Assembly: GCA_910578665.1 (NCBI GenBank)
Contig: CAJTQU010000002.1
Coordinates: 62,001-126,000 of the forward strand
DNA length: 64,000 nt
DNA from: an uncultured Muribaculaceae bacterium
GTDB taxonomy: Bacteria > Bacteroidota > Bacteroidia > Bacteroidales > Muribaculaceae
Direction: 5' to 3'
The notes beneath the pieces are model-generated. The model was not told the DNA's origin and did no database searches. It saw only the letters and a list, made by a program, of their open reading frames with translations. Each line of letters begins with the position of its first letter. The stretch's first letter is position 1. A program made the position numbers and the translations under genes. Below, one piece after another: positions 44,260-53,814 of this stretch.

Positions 44260-45891
44260 ATGAATCGTAAAAGGCTGTATTCTGTGATAATGCCTTTGGG
44301 GGCATTATTATTGTTGTTTCTCGGAGTGGTAATGGGACGTTTCTTTTTTGCCGGAAACGGTAGAATCGGCGGCGCCGGACATGATAAGATAAGCGATGTA
44401 GTACGCATAATCAGCGAGCAATATGTCGACACTTTGGATAGCAAGCAACTTGCCGACCTTACGCTGACTTCTCTTCTTGCAAGCCTAGATCCTCATTCCG
44501 AATATATTCCCAAGGAATCATTACAGGCTGTTAATGAAGACCTGGACGGTACTTTTTCCGGAGTGGGCATAAGCTTCCAGATTGTCAATGACACAGTAAC
44601 AGTGGTGGAAGCTATAACAGGAGGTCCGGCAGAGAAACTGGGAATAGTGGCGGGAGACCGCATCATTTCTGCAAATGGGAAAAAACTGACCGGTACAGAT
44701 ATTACCAATGAGGATGTATTTAAGAACCTGAGAGGTAAAAAGGGAACTAAAGTAAAGCTTGAAATTAAGCGGCTTAACTCACCCAAGACAGCCTCATACG
44801 ATGTTACACGTAGCGATATTCCGGTAAATTCGGTGGATGCGTCATATATTATAGAGGGCACTCACACCGGCTATATGAAATTGTCAAAATTCACGCGCAA
44901 TACATATATGGAGTTCCTGAACGCGCTGCTTGACCTAGACTCAAAGGGAATGGACAAACTAGTGCTTGACCTGAGGGGCAATCCCGGCGGATACATGGAG
45001 CAGGCTATACTTATTGCAAATGAATTTCTACCAGGAGGCAGGAAAATAGTATACACCAAATCGCGTACTGAGGAAAACAAGCTTGACGCGGTAGCAGACG
45101 GTACTGGTTCTCACCAAGATATACCCCTTGCTGTAATCATCAACGAGTATTCAGCTTCTGCATCTGAAATAATTGCCGGAGCCATACAGGATAACGACCG
45201 CGGTATAGTGGTAGGCCGCAGATCATTCGGCAAAGGTCTTGTCCAGAATCAGACGATGCTTCCGGACTCTTCTGCCATACGTCTGACTGTTGCCAGATAT
45301 TACACACCTTCCGGCAGAAGTATACAGAAAGAATATAAGATAGGAGAGACCATTGATTATGAACGTGATATACTTGACCGTTATAATCATGGAGAGTTTT
45401 TCCACCTTGATTCCGTTAAACTGGATAAAAGTAAGAGATATAAAACTGTTGGCGGACGTACAGTGCATGGCGGAGGCGGAATCATGCCAGACATCTTTGT
45501 TCCAGAGGACACCACAGGCGTAACATCTTATTATCTTAATGTCAATAATGCAGGACTTATACAGCAGTTCTCATTTAAGATGGCAGATGCCTATAGGTCT
45601 CTGCTGAAAGGGGTGAAAACAGGCTCGCATGTATTAAATATCATACCGAATGATAATATGCTTTTGGAGAAATTTGCTGATTTTGCCGAGAGCAAAGGTA
45701 TACCAGCCCGTTGGTATTATATAAATATTTCTGCGGCGCTGCTCACTGACCAGATCAAGTCATTTATAGTACGTGACGTGCTTGGCTATAATGATTTTTA
45801 TGAGATCTTCAACCGGTCAGACAGAACAATAAAAGCCGCAGTCGAGTTTTTAAATAAAGGAGAATTGCCAAGTTCTCCCGTCACTCGTTAA
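44260..45891 (+). CDS. S41-family C-terminal processing peptidase
   Basis: A 543-residue envelope protease with an N-terminal signal anchor (about 8-30), a PDZ domain (about 90-180, with FSGVGISFQI) and the catalytic core: LDLRGNPGGYMEQAI, then NEYSASASEIIAGAIQD with the serine, and RSFGKGLVQNQ with the lysine. CtpA-type proteases trim or degrade periplasmic proteins. The C-terminal about 110 residues (after VTSYYLNVNNA) are an extra helical region found in Bacteroidetes members. It is followed after 21 bases by the cyclo-ligase gene. Confidence 0.93.
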   Translation: MNRKRLYSVIMPLGALLLLFLGVVMGRFFFAGNGRIGGAGHDKISDVVRIISEQYVDTLDSKQLADLTLTSLLASLDPHSEYIPKESLQAVNEDLDGTFSGVGISFQIVNDTVTVVEAITGGPAEKLGIVAGDRIISANGKKLTGTDITNEDVFKNLRGKKGTKVKLEIKRLNSPKTASYDVTRSDIPVNSVDASYIIEGTHTGYMKLSKFTRNTYMEFLNALLDLDSKGMDKLVLDLRGNPGGYMEQAILIANEFLPGGRKIVYTKSRTEENKLDAVADGTGSHQDIPLAVIINEYSASASEIIAGAIQDNDRGIVVGRRSFGKGLVQNQTMLPDSSAIRLTVARYYTPSGRSIQKEYKIGETIDYERDILDRYNHGEFFHLDSVKLDKSKRYKTVGGRTVHGGGGIMPDIFVPEDTTGVTSYYLNVNNAGLIQQFSFKMADAYRSLLKGVKTGSHVLNIIPNDNMLLEKFADFAESKGIPARWYYINISAALLTDQIKSFIVRDVLGYNDFYEIFNRSDRTIKAAVEFLNKGELPSSPVTR

Positions 45892-45912
45892 ACAAGATAA
45901 AACTGATATAAT

Positions 45913-46461
45913 ATGACAGACAAGTCTGAAATACGGAGAAAGATAAAGAACATGCGAAAAATGCTGGATGAGGCTGATAAAGCAATTGCAGCTGAAGCAG
46001 TGTTCAACCAGCTTGAAAAGACAGCAGCCTTTATAATGGCCAAGAGAATACTTATGTATCATTCTTTGCCTGATGAAGTTTCTACACACGCTTTTTTGAG
46101 GAAATGGGCGTCTGAGAAATCGTTTTTTCTGCCCCGTGTCAACGGGGTCGACCTGGATATACTGCCGTATGAGCAGACGCGTTTAGAGCTTGGCTCGTTT
46201 CAGATCGAGGAACCCACAGGCAACGATCTGGTTGATCCCTCTACCATTGAATTGATCATAACACCAGCAGTAGCATATGACCGCAAAGGCAACCGTCTCG
46301 GCCGAGGAAAAGGATTTTATGATAGATTGCTCACACAGAGTAGCGCGACTAAAATAGGAGTGGCATATCATTTCCAGATAGTCGATGATATTCCTGTAGA
46401 GCCGCATGATGTGCCGGTAGACATGGTTATAACCGATAAAGCAGTCATAATAACGAAATAA
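45913..46461 (+). CDS. 5-formyltetrahydrofolate cyclo-ligase
   Basis: It converts 5-formyl-THF to 5,10-methenyl-THF using ATP. The 182-residue protein has the early KSEIRRKIKNMRKML, FFLPRV near 70, and RLGRGKGFYDRLL near 133-145, the family signature. It overlaps the LuxR-type regulator by one base (TAATG at 46459-46463). Confidence 0.94.
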   Translation: MTDKSEIRRKIKNMRKMLDEADKAIAAEAVFNQLEKTAAFIMAKRILMYHSLPDEVSTHAFLRKWASEKSFFLPRVNGVDLDILPYEQTRLELGSFQIEEPTGNDLVDPSTIELIITPAVAYDRKGNRLGRGKGFYDRLLTQSSATKIGVAYHFQIVDDIPVEPHDVPVDMVITDKAVIITK

Positions 46462-47039
46462 TGAGGATTGCACTGGTGGGGTTATCCCCACTTACCGCAT
46501 TGGGTTTTGAAGCCCTGATTACCCGTCTGTGGCCTTTGTGTGAAGTGTTGGCATACGATATTACGCACACGGGCCACAGCCACGCACAGCGCGAAGCAGA
46601 CGGATTTCACGAATGGCAGCAAGCAGACTGCCATATAGTGTCTGCCTCGGCACTAGCTATGCATGCACGCTTTTTTATGCCTCGTCTGGATAAAATATTG
46701 CTGGTTACATCATCTGCTCCTGACATTCCTCAGCATGCCGCATTTGCAATGGTATCACCATCAGCATCGATCAAAGATTTAACAAATGCCGTAGAGCAGC
46801 TTAAGAGTGTGTCATACCATGAAAATGCAGCACATGACGCAACCACCGCACTGACTAACCGGGAAATCGATGTTTTGAAACTTACGGCTCTTGGAAAGAC
46901 TGCCAAACAGGTTGCGGCAGAACTATGTATTTCCGTAAACACCGTGCTTACACACCGCAAAAACATTTCTTCTAAACTCGGACTTCGCAGTGCGCCCGCG
47001 CTGACACATTATGCTATGGTGCACGGGCTATTACAGTGA
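46461..47039 (+). CDS. LuxR-type transcription regulator with degenerate receiver
   Basis: A 192-residue protein. Residues 131-180 are a clear LuxR/FixJ HTH (LTNREIDVLKLTALGKTAKQ then VAAELCISVNTVLTHRKNIS). Residues 1-115 have the size and strand pattern of a receiver domain but lack the usual acid pair at the start (VGLSPL), and the phospho-Asp position reads IVSASA, so normal phosphotransfer is unlikely. It may respond to a ligand or be constitutive. Its start overlaps the cyclo-ligase stop. Targets are unknown. The 198 bases downstream hold the M16 promoter. Confidence 0.85.
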   Translation: MRIALVGLSPLTALGFEALITRLWPLCEVLAYDITHTGHSHAQREADGFHEWQQADCHIVSASALAMHARFFMPRLDKILLVTSSAPDIPQHAAFAMVSPSASIKDLTNAVEQLKSVSYHENAAHDATTALTNREIDVLKLTALGKTAKQVAAELCISVNTVLTHRKNISSKLGLRSAPALTHYAMVHGLLQ

Positions 47040-47154
47040 TCGCTCTTGTATTTTCCTAATCTGTTTTGTCGATTATAGACACCGATTGGTCGGATATATG
47101 CGGCTGTATGTCGAATATAGCTTTTTATCATGGTATAAAACCGAAAATATTTAT

Positions 47155-47162
47155 TAACTTTG
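47155..47162 (+). promoter_or_regulatory. Promoter -7 element of the M16 peptidase gene (TAACTTTG)
   Basis: TAACTTTG fits TAnnTTTG and is 75 bases before the start codon at 47238. The -33 box is not a clear match. Confidence 0.55.
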
Positions 47163-47168
47163 TAGCCG

Positions 47169-47191
47169 TGAAGCTGTTTATGCCAGCTTCA
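47169..47191 (+). other. Leader stem-loop TGAAGCTG/CAGCTTCA
   Basis: A perfect eight-bp stem with a seven-base loop lies seven bases after the -7 element, so it would be at the very 5' end of the mRNA. Such hairpins can slow decay; this reading is inferred. Confidence 0.5.
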
Positions 47192-47237
47192 TGCACTCTA
47201 CAGACAACAACATGTATAACTAATTAATAACCCCACT

Positions 47238-50051
47238 ATGGTAAAACGACTAATCGGTTTGGTGATGCTCGTATGCGGCATATTCACCGTAGGGGCCCAG
47301 CAACCTCAGCTGACACCGCTGCCCCTGAATCAGAAAGTACTCCATGGAACCCTTTCTAACGGGCTGAATTACTACGTAATGAGTAATCAGGAGCCTAAAG
47401 GACGTGCAAACTTCTACATTGCCCAGAAAGTAGGCTCCACTCTTGAGACTCCCCAGCAGCTCGGTCTGGCGCATTTCCTGGAGCACATGGCCTTTAACGG
47501 CACTAAGAACTTCCCAGGCAAAAGCATGCTGGAATATTTGCAGAATAACGGTATACGCTTTGGTCATGACATCAATGCTTACACAAGCTTTGATGAGACA
47601 GTTTACCGAATCAACAACGTTCCTACATCCAACGTCGCTTTGATGGACTCGGTGCTGCTCGTGCTGCACGACTGGAGCTGCGACCTGCTTCTTGAAGATG
47701 CCGAGATAGACAGCGAACGTGGCGTGATACAGGAGGAATGGCGCCAGCGTAATGATGCCAATACTCGCATGTTCACTGCCATGCTGCCCCAGTTGTATGA
47801 TGAATATCAATACACACGTATGCCCATAGGCACTATGGAAGTCGTTATGAATTTCCCTTACAAAGACTTACGTGACTATTATCACAAGTGGTATCGTCCC
47901 GACCAGCAAGGTATAGTGGTAGTAGGCGATTTCGATGCGAAGGAAATGGAGCAGAAAGTAATAAAACTGTTCTCTACCATATCTATGCCGGAGAATGCTG
48001 CCGAACGTACATATCCCCACGTGAGTGACAATGAAGAACTTCGTTATGTAACGTATGAAGATCCAGAGTTGCAGCGGACCACTGTCACTTTTTCTATAAA
48101 GAGTGACAAGATACCATTTGAATATCGCAACACTCTTCAAAACTACATGGGTAATATTGTGGTTAAGAACCTGATTGCCTCGATGATCAACCAGCGCTTA
48201 GAAGAACTTGCACAAAAACCAGAATGTGCTTTTGCATATGCAGGTGTAAATTTTGGAGATTACTATGTTTCCAAGACAAAGGAAGCTCTGACTTTGATTG
48301 TGATTCCTAAGACAGATGCCAAGGCTGCTTTCAACGAGGCTCTGGGCGAACTGCTCCGTTCTGCTAAGACCGGCTTTACCAATTCTGAACTTGCTCGTGT
48401 TAAGGAAGAATTCAAGTCCGGCATAGAAAAAGCGTATAACGAACGCGAGAAAACCAACTCCGATGCTCTCGGACAGGAAATAATCCGCCATTTTATTGAC
48501 AATGAACCGGCTCCCGGTGTAGAGGCTGAATGGGAAATTGCCAATCAAATGCTTCCCATGATTGATGTGAATATGCTGAATGGGGCAGTAAGCTCTCTTG
48601 TTACTCCGAACAACCAGGTGCTAGTAGTGACACAGCCTAAAAAAGCTGGTATGTCATTGCCCACTCGTGAAGAGATGATGAGCATAATCTCTGGCAACAT
48701 GAACAAGCAGTTTGAGGCTTATGTAGACAATGTGATAGATGAGCCTATGATTGCCAAAATGCCCAAAAAAGGTAAAATTACAAAAGAGGAAGCTGTGCCT
48801 GCGTTTGGTGCGACAAAACTGACTCTTTCAAACGGAGCCACAGTCTGGGTAAAAACTACAGATTTTGCAGCCGACCAGGTTATGTTCTATGCCACTGCCC
48901 CCATCGGTAAAACAGCTTATGATAACAGCATGGCCTCGAACCTTAAAGTTATGCCCCTGGCTATTGAATCCAGCAGACTGGGTAAATTTGATGTAAACCA
49001 GCTGCAGAAAGCCCTTGCCGGTAAACAAATCGGATCTTCGTTCTTTATAGAAAATTACTCTACCGGATTCAATGGTGCATCTACCGTAAAAGATCTTGAA
49101 AGCCTTATGCAGGTTATATATCTGCAGTTTACTTCGCTTAATCCTGACGAAACAACATATGCCGCATTCCAGGCACAATATGCAAGTATTCTGGCTAACC
49201 AGGCTACTGATCCTAACGATAAATTCTCACGCGAGGTGCGTAAAACATGGTATGACGGCAATATAATGGTTCAGGCATTAGATGCCAATGACTTGAAAAA
49301 TGCTGATTATGCCAATATGCTTAAAACTGCCAAGCAGAATTTGTCTAATGCGGCTGACTATGACTTCATCTTTGTAGGTAATGTGGATGTCAAAACTCTT
49401 AAGCCTATGCTTGAGCAGTACATCGCAAGTCTGCCGGGTAATCCCAAGAAGACAACAAAGATGCAGAACAAATTGGTGACCCAGGCCAAGGGTATCAAAG
49501 AAAACAAATTTGATTTCCCCATGGAATCCCCGGCTGTTAAAGAATTTGTGGTTATCTCCGGCAACAATGTACCTTACACTGTGGAAAATGATGTTAAGAT
49601 GAGCCTTATGGGAGATATTCTTGATATGATATACATCCGCACTTTGCGTGAGGAGATAGGCGGCACTTATGGAGCAAGCAGTTCTGGCGCCATTAATCCA
49701 CGTACTGGCGAATGGTATATGCTCTATTCTTATGACACCGGTGAAAAGACCAAACAGCTTCTCGCAGACCGCGCAGTGGCAGATCTTGAGAATCTTATGA
49801 AAAATGGCGCTGATCGCGAAGACTTTAATAAGGTGAAAGAGGCTGCTCTCAGCCAGTTTGACATCAACACTAAGAAAAATGCTTACTGGATGAACATCCT
49901 TAACAGCTACGCCACGCTTGGTATAGACAATTATTCCGCATATCAGAAAGCAGTTCAGAATCTGACTTTGAATGAGCTTAATACTTTTATGAAGAATCTG
50001 TATGACGGTAAGAACCGTGTTCATGTAACGCTAAACGGAGTTCAAAAATAA
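47238..50051 (+). CDS. M16-family (insulinase-type) metallopeptidase
   Basis: A 937-residue exported protease: signal peptide about 1-20 (VGAQ cleavage), then four M16 repeats. The inverted zinc motif HFLEH is at 79-83 in GLAHFLEHMAFNGTKNFPG, with third ligand Glu in SERGVIQEEWRQR about 75 residues on. The C-terminal half (from about 520) is the inactive partner repeat. Substrates are likely small peptides in the periplasm. Strong C-ending codon bias suggests high expression. It is flanked by its own promoter and terminator. Confidence 0.94.
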   Translation: MVKRLIGLVMLVCGIFTVGAQQPQLTPLPLNQKVLHGTLSNGLNYYVMSNQEPKGRANFYIAQKVGSTLETPQQLGLAHFLEHMAFNGTKNFPGKSMLEYLQNNGIRFGHDINAYTSFDETVYRINNVPTSNVALMDSVLLVLHDWSCDLLLEDAEIDSERGVIQEEWRQRNDANTRMFTAMLPQLYDEYQYTRMPIGTMEVVMNFPYKDLRDYYHKWYRPDQQGIVVVGDFDAKEMEQKVIKLFSTISMPENAAERTYPHVSDNEELRYVTYEDPELQRTTVTFSIKSDKIPFEYRNTLQNYMGNIVVKNLIASMINQRLEELAQKPECAFAYAGVNFGDYYVSKTKEALTLIVIPKTDAKAAFNEALGELLRSAKTGFTNSELARVKEEFKSGIEKAYNEREKTNSDALGQEIIRHFIDNEPAPGVEAEWEIANQMLPMIDVNMLNGAVSSLVTPNNQVLVVTQPKKAGMSLPTREEMMSIISGNMNKQFEAYVDNVIDEPMIAKMPKKGKITKEEAVPAFGATKLTLSNGATVWVKTTDFAADQVMFYATAPIGKTAYDNSMASNLKVMPLAIESSRLGKFDVNQLQKALAGKQIGSSFFIENYSTGFNGASTVKDLESLMQVIYLQFTSLNPDETTYAAFQAQYASILANQATDPNDKFSREVRKTWYDGNIMVQALDANDLKNADYANMLKTAKQNLSNAADYDFIFVGNVDVKTLKPMLEQYIASLPGNPKKTTKMQNKLVTQAKGIKENKFDFPMESPAVKEFVVISGNNVPYTVENDVKMSLMGDILDMIYIRTLREEIGGTYGASSSGAINPRTGEWYMLYSYDTGEKTKQLLADRAVADLENLMKNGADREDFNKVKEAALSQFDINTKKNAYWMNILNSYATLGIDNYSAYQKAVQNLTLNELNTFMKNLYDGKNRVHVTLNGVQK

Positions 50052-50082
50052 CAAATAGTTTATTTGACTCACAATATGACGG

Positions 50083-50114
50083 GGCCGGCGGATGCATCTC
50101 CGCCGGCCTTATTC
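50083..50114 (+). terminator. Intrinsic terminator after the M16 gene
   Basis: A 10-bp GC-rich stem (arms 50083-50092 and 50099-50108), six-base loop and a T-rich tail lie 31 bases after the M16 stop. Confidence 0.85.
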
Positions 50115-50129
50115 TTAAAACTATTGTCA

Positions 50130-50161
50130 TTTGGGAGTTCAATGAATTTTCAGTAACTTTG
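50130..50161 (+). promoter_or_regulatory. Bacteroidetes-type promoter of the M3 peptidase gene
   Basis: TTTG at 50130-50133 and TAACTTTG at 50154-50161 are exactly 20 bases apart; the start codon follows 24 bases after the -7 box. Confidence 0.82.
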
Positions 50162-50185
50162 TACAAATAAACAGCTAAACAACTA

Positions 50186-52324
50186 ATGAGAAATTTTTTA
50201 GGTGGCTGCTTAGCCACGCTTGCATTTATGACTGCGACATCAGCACAGGCGCGGACGAACCCGTTTCTGGAAGAAAACAAACTGCCTCACGCGGCAGTGC
50301 CTTTTGACAAAATTCAGATAAATGACTATGAGAGTGCTATGCGTGAGGCAATGAAGATGCAGAACCAGGCTCTTGACGCGATTGTAATGCAACGTAGCAC
50401 GCCTACGTTTGAAAATACAATTGTGCCTTACGAAAAGAGTGGTGACGCTCTCGGCAATGTATTGCTGACCATGAGTAACCTTGAAAGTGCTTTGGGAGAT
50501 CCTGAGCTACAGGCTGTGGTTACCAAGGTAACGCCGATGCTTTCAGAACACAGCACCAACATAATGCTTAACGAAGCATTGTGGCAGCGTATAAAATTTG
50601 TATATGATAACATGGATAAGGATAAAAGCCTGACTGCAGAAGACCGGCGCCTTACCCAGGAGGTATACAAGGATTTTGTAGAAAACGGTGCTAATCTCCA
50701 GGGTGCGGCTCGCGAGAAATACCGCAAACTAACTGCCGAACTTTCTGATCTGCAGGTAAAATTCTCCCAGAATCTATCTAACGACATGAAGAATCCTGAC
50801 CGCCGTCTGTGGCTAACAGCAGACCAGCTTGCCGGCCTGCCTGAAAGCGCTATTGCAGCCGCACGCCAGGAAGCAGCCGAAGTGCTTAAGGCGGAAGGTA
50901 AGAAAGATGACGGAACACAGTATCTGTTCACTGTGTATTTCCCCTCTTACAGTCCCTTTATAAAATATGCGTCTGACCGTGATTTGCGTAAAAAGATGTA
51001 TGTGCTGTATAATTCTCGCAACCAGGGTGGAAAATATGACAATTCACAGATTCTCAAAGATATTGTAAATATCCGTCTTGAAATTGCCAATCTGTTTGGC
51101 TATAAGAATTATGCCGAGTATGCGCTCAACCGCCGTATGGCGAAAAACGCAGGCAATGTGCGCAAAATGCTGGACGAACTGCAGGAAGCTTATTACCAGC
51201 CGATGCAGGACGAGCTGAAAGCAATAACAGAGTTCGCACGCCAGACAGAAGGAAATGATTTTAATCTTGAAGCCTGGGACTATTCCTATTGGAGCGACAA
51301 ACTGAAAAATGCGAAATATTCTTTTAATGACGAAGATATGCGTCCGTATTTTGAACTAGACAATACGGTTAAGGGCGTATTTGGCCTGGCAACTTCGCTT
51401 TATGGCTATACATTTAAGGAGAACAAGGATGTGCCGGTTTATCACCCTGATGTCAAAGCATATGATGTTTTTGAGAAAGACGGTAAATACCTTGGCATGC
51501 TTTACACCGATTTCTATTACCGTCCGGGTAAAGCTCCTGGCGCGTGGATGACAGAGTACCGCGGCGAATATATTGATGAGAATGGAAAACGTGTCGAGCC
51601 GCTCATCTCTATAGTTATGAATTTCTCTAAGCCCACTGGTGACGAGCCTGCGCTGCTTACTCCATACGAAGTGGAAACATTCCTCCACGAGTTTGGCCAC
51701 GCTCTTCACGGACTTTCGGGAAAAGCCAAGTATCAGAGCCAGGGAGGCACAAACGTTTATCGCGATTTCGTAGAGCTGTTCTCACAGTTTAACGAGAACT
51801 ATATGACACAGAAGAAATTCCTTGACAGCTTCGCACGTCATTATAAAACAGGTAAAAAGATGCCCCAGAGCCTGATTGATAAATTTATAAAGGCGAGCCA
51901 GTATGGAGCGGCCTTTGCCTGTGTCCGTCAGTTGAATTTCGGTAATCTTGACATGGCTTACCATAGTATTGAGTCTACTATGCGTGCCAGCGATGATGTG
52001 GCCTGTTTCGAGGCAGCAGCAGTAGCTCCTGTTAAGACATTCGACAATCTTGCCGGTACCATGATAAGTCCTTCATTCGGACATATTTTCTCAGGAGGAT
52101 ATGCCGCCGGCTATTATGGCTATAAATGGGCTGAAGAACTGGATGCCGATGCTTTTGCTGCATTCCTGGAGGCTGGCAACATCTATGATAAAAAGACGGC
52201 TGCTAAATTCTTGAAGATGCTTCAAAGTGGTAATTCAGAAGACCCCGAAGTGCTTTATGAGGAATTCCGCGGACGTCCGGCCACTGTAGACGCACTGCTG
52301 AAACGTGACGGTCTTAAGAAATAA
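50186..52324 (+). CDS. M3-family metallopeptidase (peptidyl-dipeptidase Dcp-like)
   Basis: A 712-residue exported protein with signal about 1-24 (ATSAQA cleavage). The zinc motif is HEFGH at 501-505 with the third ligand Glu in YRDFVELFSQF about 28 residues on. FYYRPGKAPGAWMTEYRG is the conserved segment before it. Dcp-type enzymes remove dipeptides from peptide C-termini. The usual FAHGFxxIFxGGYAAGYYGY block near the end reads FGHIFSGGYAAGYYGYKWAE. It has a clear promoter and terminator of its own. Confidence 0.93.
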   Translation: MRNFLGGCLATLAFMTATSAQARTNPFLEENKLPHAAVPFDKIQINDYESAMREAMKMQNQALDAIVMQRSTPTFENTIVPYEKSGDALGNVLLTMSNLESALGDPELQAVVTKVTPMLSEHSTNIMLNEALWQRIKFVYDNMDKDKSLTAEDRRLTQEVYKDFVENGANLQGAAREKYRKLTAELSDLQVKFSQNLSNDMKNPDRRLWLTADQLAGLPESAIAAARQEAAEVLKAEGKKDDGTQYLFTVYFPSYSPFIKYASDRDLRKKMYVLYNSRNQGGKYDNSQILKDIVNIRLEIANLFGYKNYAEYALNRRMAKNAGNVRKMLDELQEAYYQPMQDELKAITEFARQTEGNDFNLEAWDYSYWSDKLKNAKYSFNDEDMRPYFELDNTVKGVFGLATSLYGYTFKENKDVPVYHPDVKAYDVFEKDGKYLGMLYTDFYYRPGKAPGAWMTEYRGEYIDENGKRVEPLISIVMNFSKPTGDEPALLTPYEVETFLHEFGHALHGLSGKAKYQSQGGTNVYRDFVELFSQFNENYMTQKKFLDSFARHYKTGKKMPQSLIDKFIKASQYGAAFACVRQLNFGNLDMAYHSIESTMRASDDVACFEAAAVAPVKTFDNLAGTMISPSFGHIFSGGYAAGYYGYKWAEELDADAFAAFLEAGNIYDKKTAAKFLKMLQSGNSEDPEVLYEEFRGRPATVDALLKRDGLKK

Positions 52325-52350
52325 TACACTCTAATCTCCTAACTTTACCT

Positions 52351-52384
52351 TACCCACAGCGGCTCAAGCCGTTGTGGGTATTTT
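52351..52384 (+). terminator. Intrinsic terminator after the M3 gene
   Basis: A 13-bp stem with one G-U pair (52351-52363 with 52368-52380), TCAA loop and TTTT tail. It ends 16 bases before the dihydroorotase ATG, so the latter may rely on read-through or an unseen promoter. Confidence 0.85.
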
Positions 52385-52400
52385 CAAACATAGATTCCGT

Positions 52401-53747
52401 ATGCAACTCTTAATATATAATGGAATTTTGATAAATGAAGGGCGAAAATCCGAAGGTTATCTTATAATTTCAGAAGACGGTATAATCGAATGTGTGGGGG
52501 AGGGCATGCCTTCTTCTGAGCTGATTAATTCATTCAACGGTAATGTCCATGATCTAAACGGGCACTGGCTGATACCGGGTGTTATCGATTCACATGTGCA
52601 TTTTCGCGAACCGGGACTTACTCAGAAAGCGGACATATATTCAGAAAGCAGGGCCGCTGTAGCCGGAGGAGTTACCTCGTTTATGGAAATGCCTAATACC
52701 AATCCGGCAACAGTATCGGCAGAGGCATTAGACACGAAAGCAGAATCCGCGTCAAAGCACTCGGTAGCTAACTATAGCTTTTATATCGGTGCTACAAATA
52801 ATAACATAAGCGTTCTCCGACAGATTGATTATACCAAGGTGCCGGGCATAAAGGTTTTTATGGGTTCTTCTACAGGAGGAATGCTTGTTGATGGCGGTAA
52901 TGCCTTAGAAGATATTTTTTCAATACCGACACTTATTGCAGTGCATTGCGAGGATGAAAGCATCATAAAGGATAATATAAATAGAATAACGGCTCTATAT
53001 CCCCAGGGCTGTGTACCAGTCAGATGGCATCCCTCTATAAGATCTGAGCTCGCATGCTATACATCCACGAAAAAAGCTATTGATTATGCATCCAAGTACA
53101 ATTCAAGGTTGCATATTATGCATCTGACAACAGAGCAGGAAATAGCTCTTATAAGAGACTGCGGACCGAATATGACGGCCGAGGTATGTGTGGCACATCT
53201 GCTATTCAGTGACGCGGACTACGATACTCTCGGTACCCGTATCAAGTGTAATCCGGCTGTAAAAAGCATAGTGCATCGTGATGCTTTAAGGGCTGCTGTA
53301 CGCGATAATACTATCTGTACAATCAGCACTGATCACGCGCCCCACACTTTGCAGGAGAAACAAGGAGATGCTCTCACAGCCCCGTCCGGTATGCCGATGA
53401 TACAGTTCTCTTTAACATCTATGATTGATCTCGCATGTCAAGGTGTGTTCACGATTGAAGATGTAGTTGATAAAATGTGTCATGCCCAGGCTTCTCTATA
53501 TGGAATAGAGAAACGCGGCTTTTTACGCAAAGGATATTACGCTGACATGGTAGAGATTGATCCTTGTGAAACCACGGTGATATCTGCGCCTGCCATACTT
53601 AGCAAGTGTGCCTGGAGTCCCTTGGAGGGAAGAACATTGCGGTCCAAAATAAAAGGCACGTGGGTCAATGGCGCTAAAATCTATGATGACACACATGGGA
53701 TTAACGAATCCTTACGCCGCCCCATGCCATTACGTTTCATACGATAA
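52401..53747 (+). CDS. pyrC: Dihydroorotase
   Basis: It closes carbamoyl-aspartate to dihydroorotate in pyrimidine synthesis. The 448-residue amidohydrolase has SHVHFREPG (His65, His67), GVTSFMEMPNTNP, GIKVFMGSSTG with the carboxylated Lys, ALIAVHCEDE, IMHLTT and TDHAPHTL. The end LEGRTLRSKIKGTWVNG is the usual closing strand. ATG 52401 is used, because the frame from 52374 would start inside the upstream terminator. Confidence 0.93.
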   Translation: MQLLIYNGILINEGRKSEGYLIISEDGIIECVGEGMPSSELINSFNGNVHDLNGHWLIPGVIDSHVHFREPGLTQKADIYSESRAAVAGGVTSFMEMPNTNPATVSAEALDTKAESASKHSVANYSFYIGATNNNISVLRQIDYTKVPGIKVFMGSSTGGMLVDGGNALEDIFSIPTLIAVHCEDESIIKDNINRITALYPQGCVPVRWHPSIRSELACYTSTKKAIDYASKYNSRLHIMHLTTEQEIALIRDCGPNMTAEVCVAHLLFSDADYDTLGTRIKCNPAVKSIVHRDALRAAVRDNTICTISTDHAPHTLQEKQGDALTAPSGMPMIQFSLTSMIDLACQGVFTIEDVVDKMCHAQASLYGIEKRGFLRKGYYADMVEIDPCETTVISAPAILSKCAWSPLEGRTLRSKIKGTWVNGAKIYDDTHGINESLRRPMPLRFIR

Positions 53748-53761
53748 TTAATTTAAAAATA

Positions 53762-53805
53762 AATAGTTCCGCCTGTGAAAACTTTTATTTACAGGCGGAA
53801 TTATT
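53762..53805. terminator. Bidirectional terminator between pyrC and the histidine phosphatase
   Basis: Core arms TTCCGCCTGT (53767-53776) and ACAGGCGGAA (53791-53800), extended by A/T pairs, enclose a 14-base A/T loop. It lies between convergent genes and gives U-runs on both strands. Confidence 0.85.
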
Positions 53806-53814
53806 ACTGTGTGG

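Noticed and set aside
49278..50024. Minus-strand open frame of 248 codons inside the M16 gene
   Set aside because: Antisense to a gene with all catalytic motifs; long only because of codon bias.
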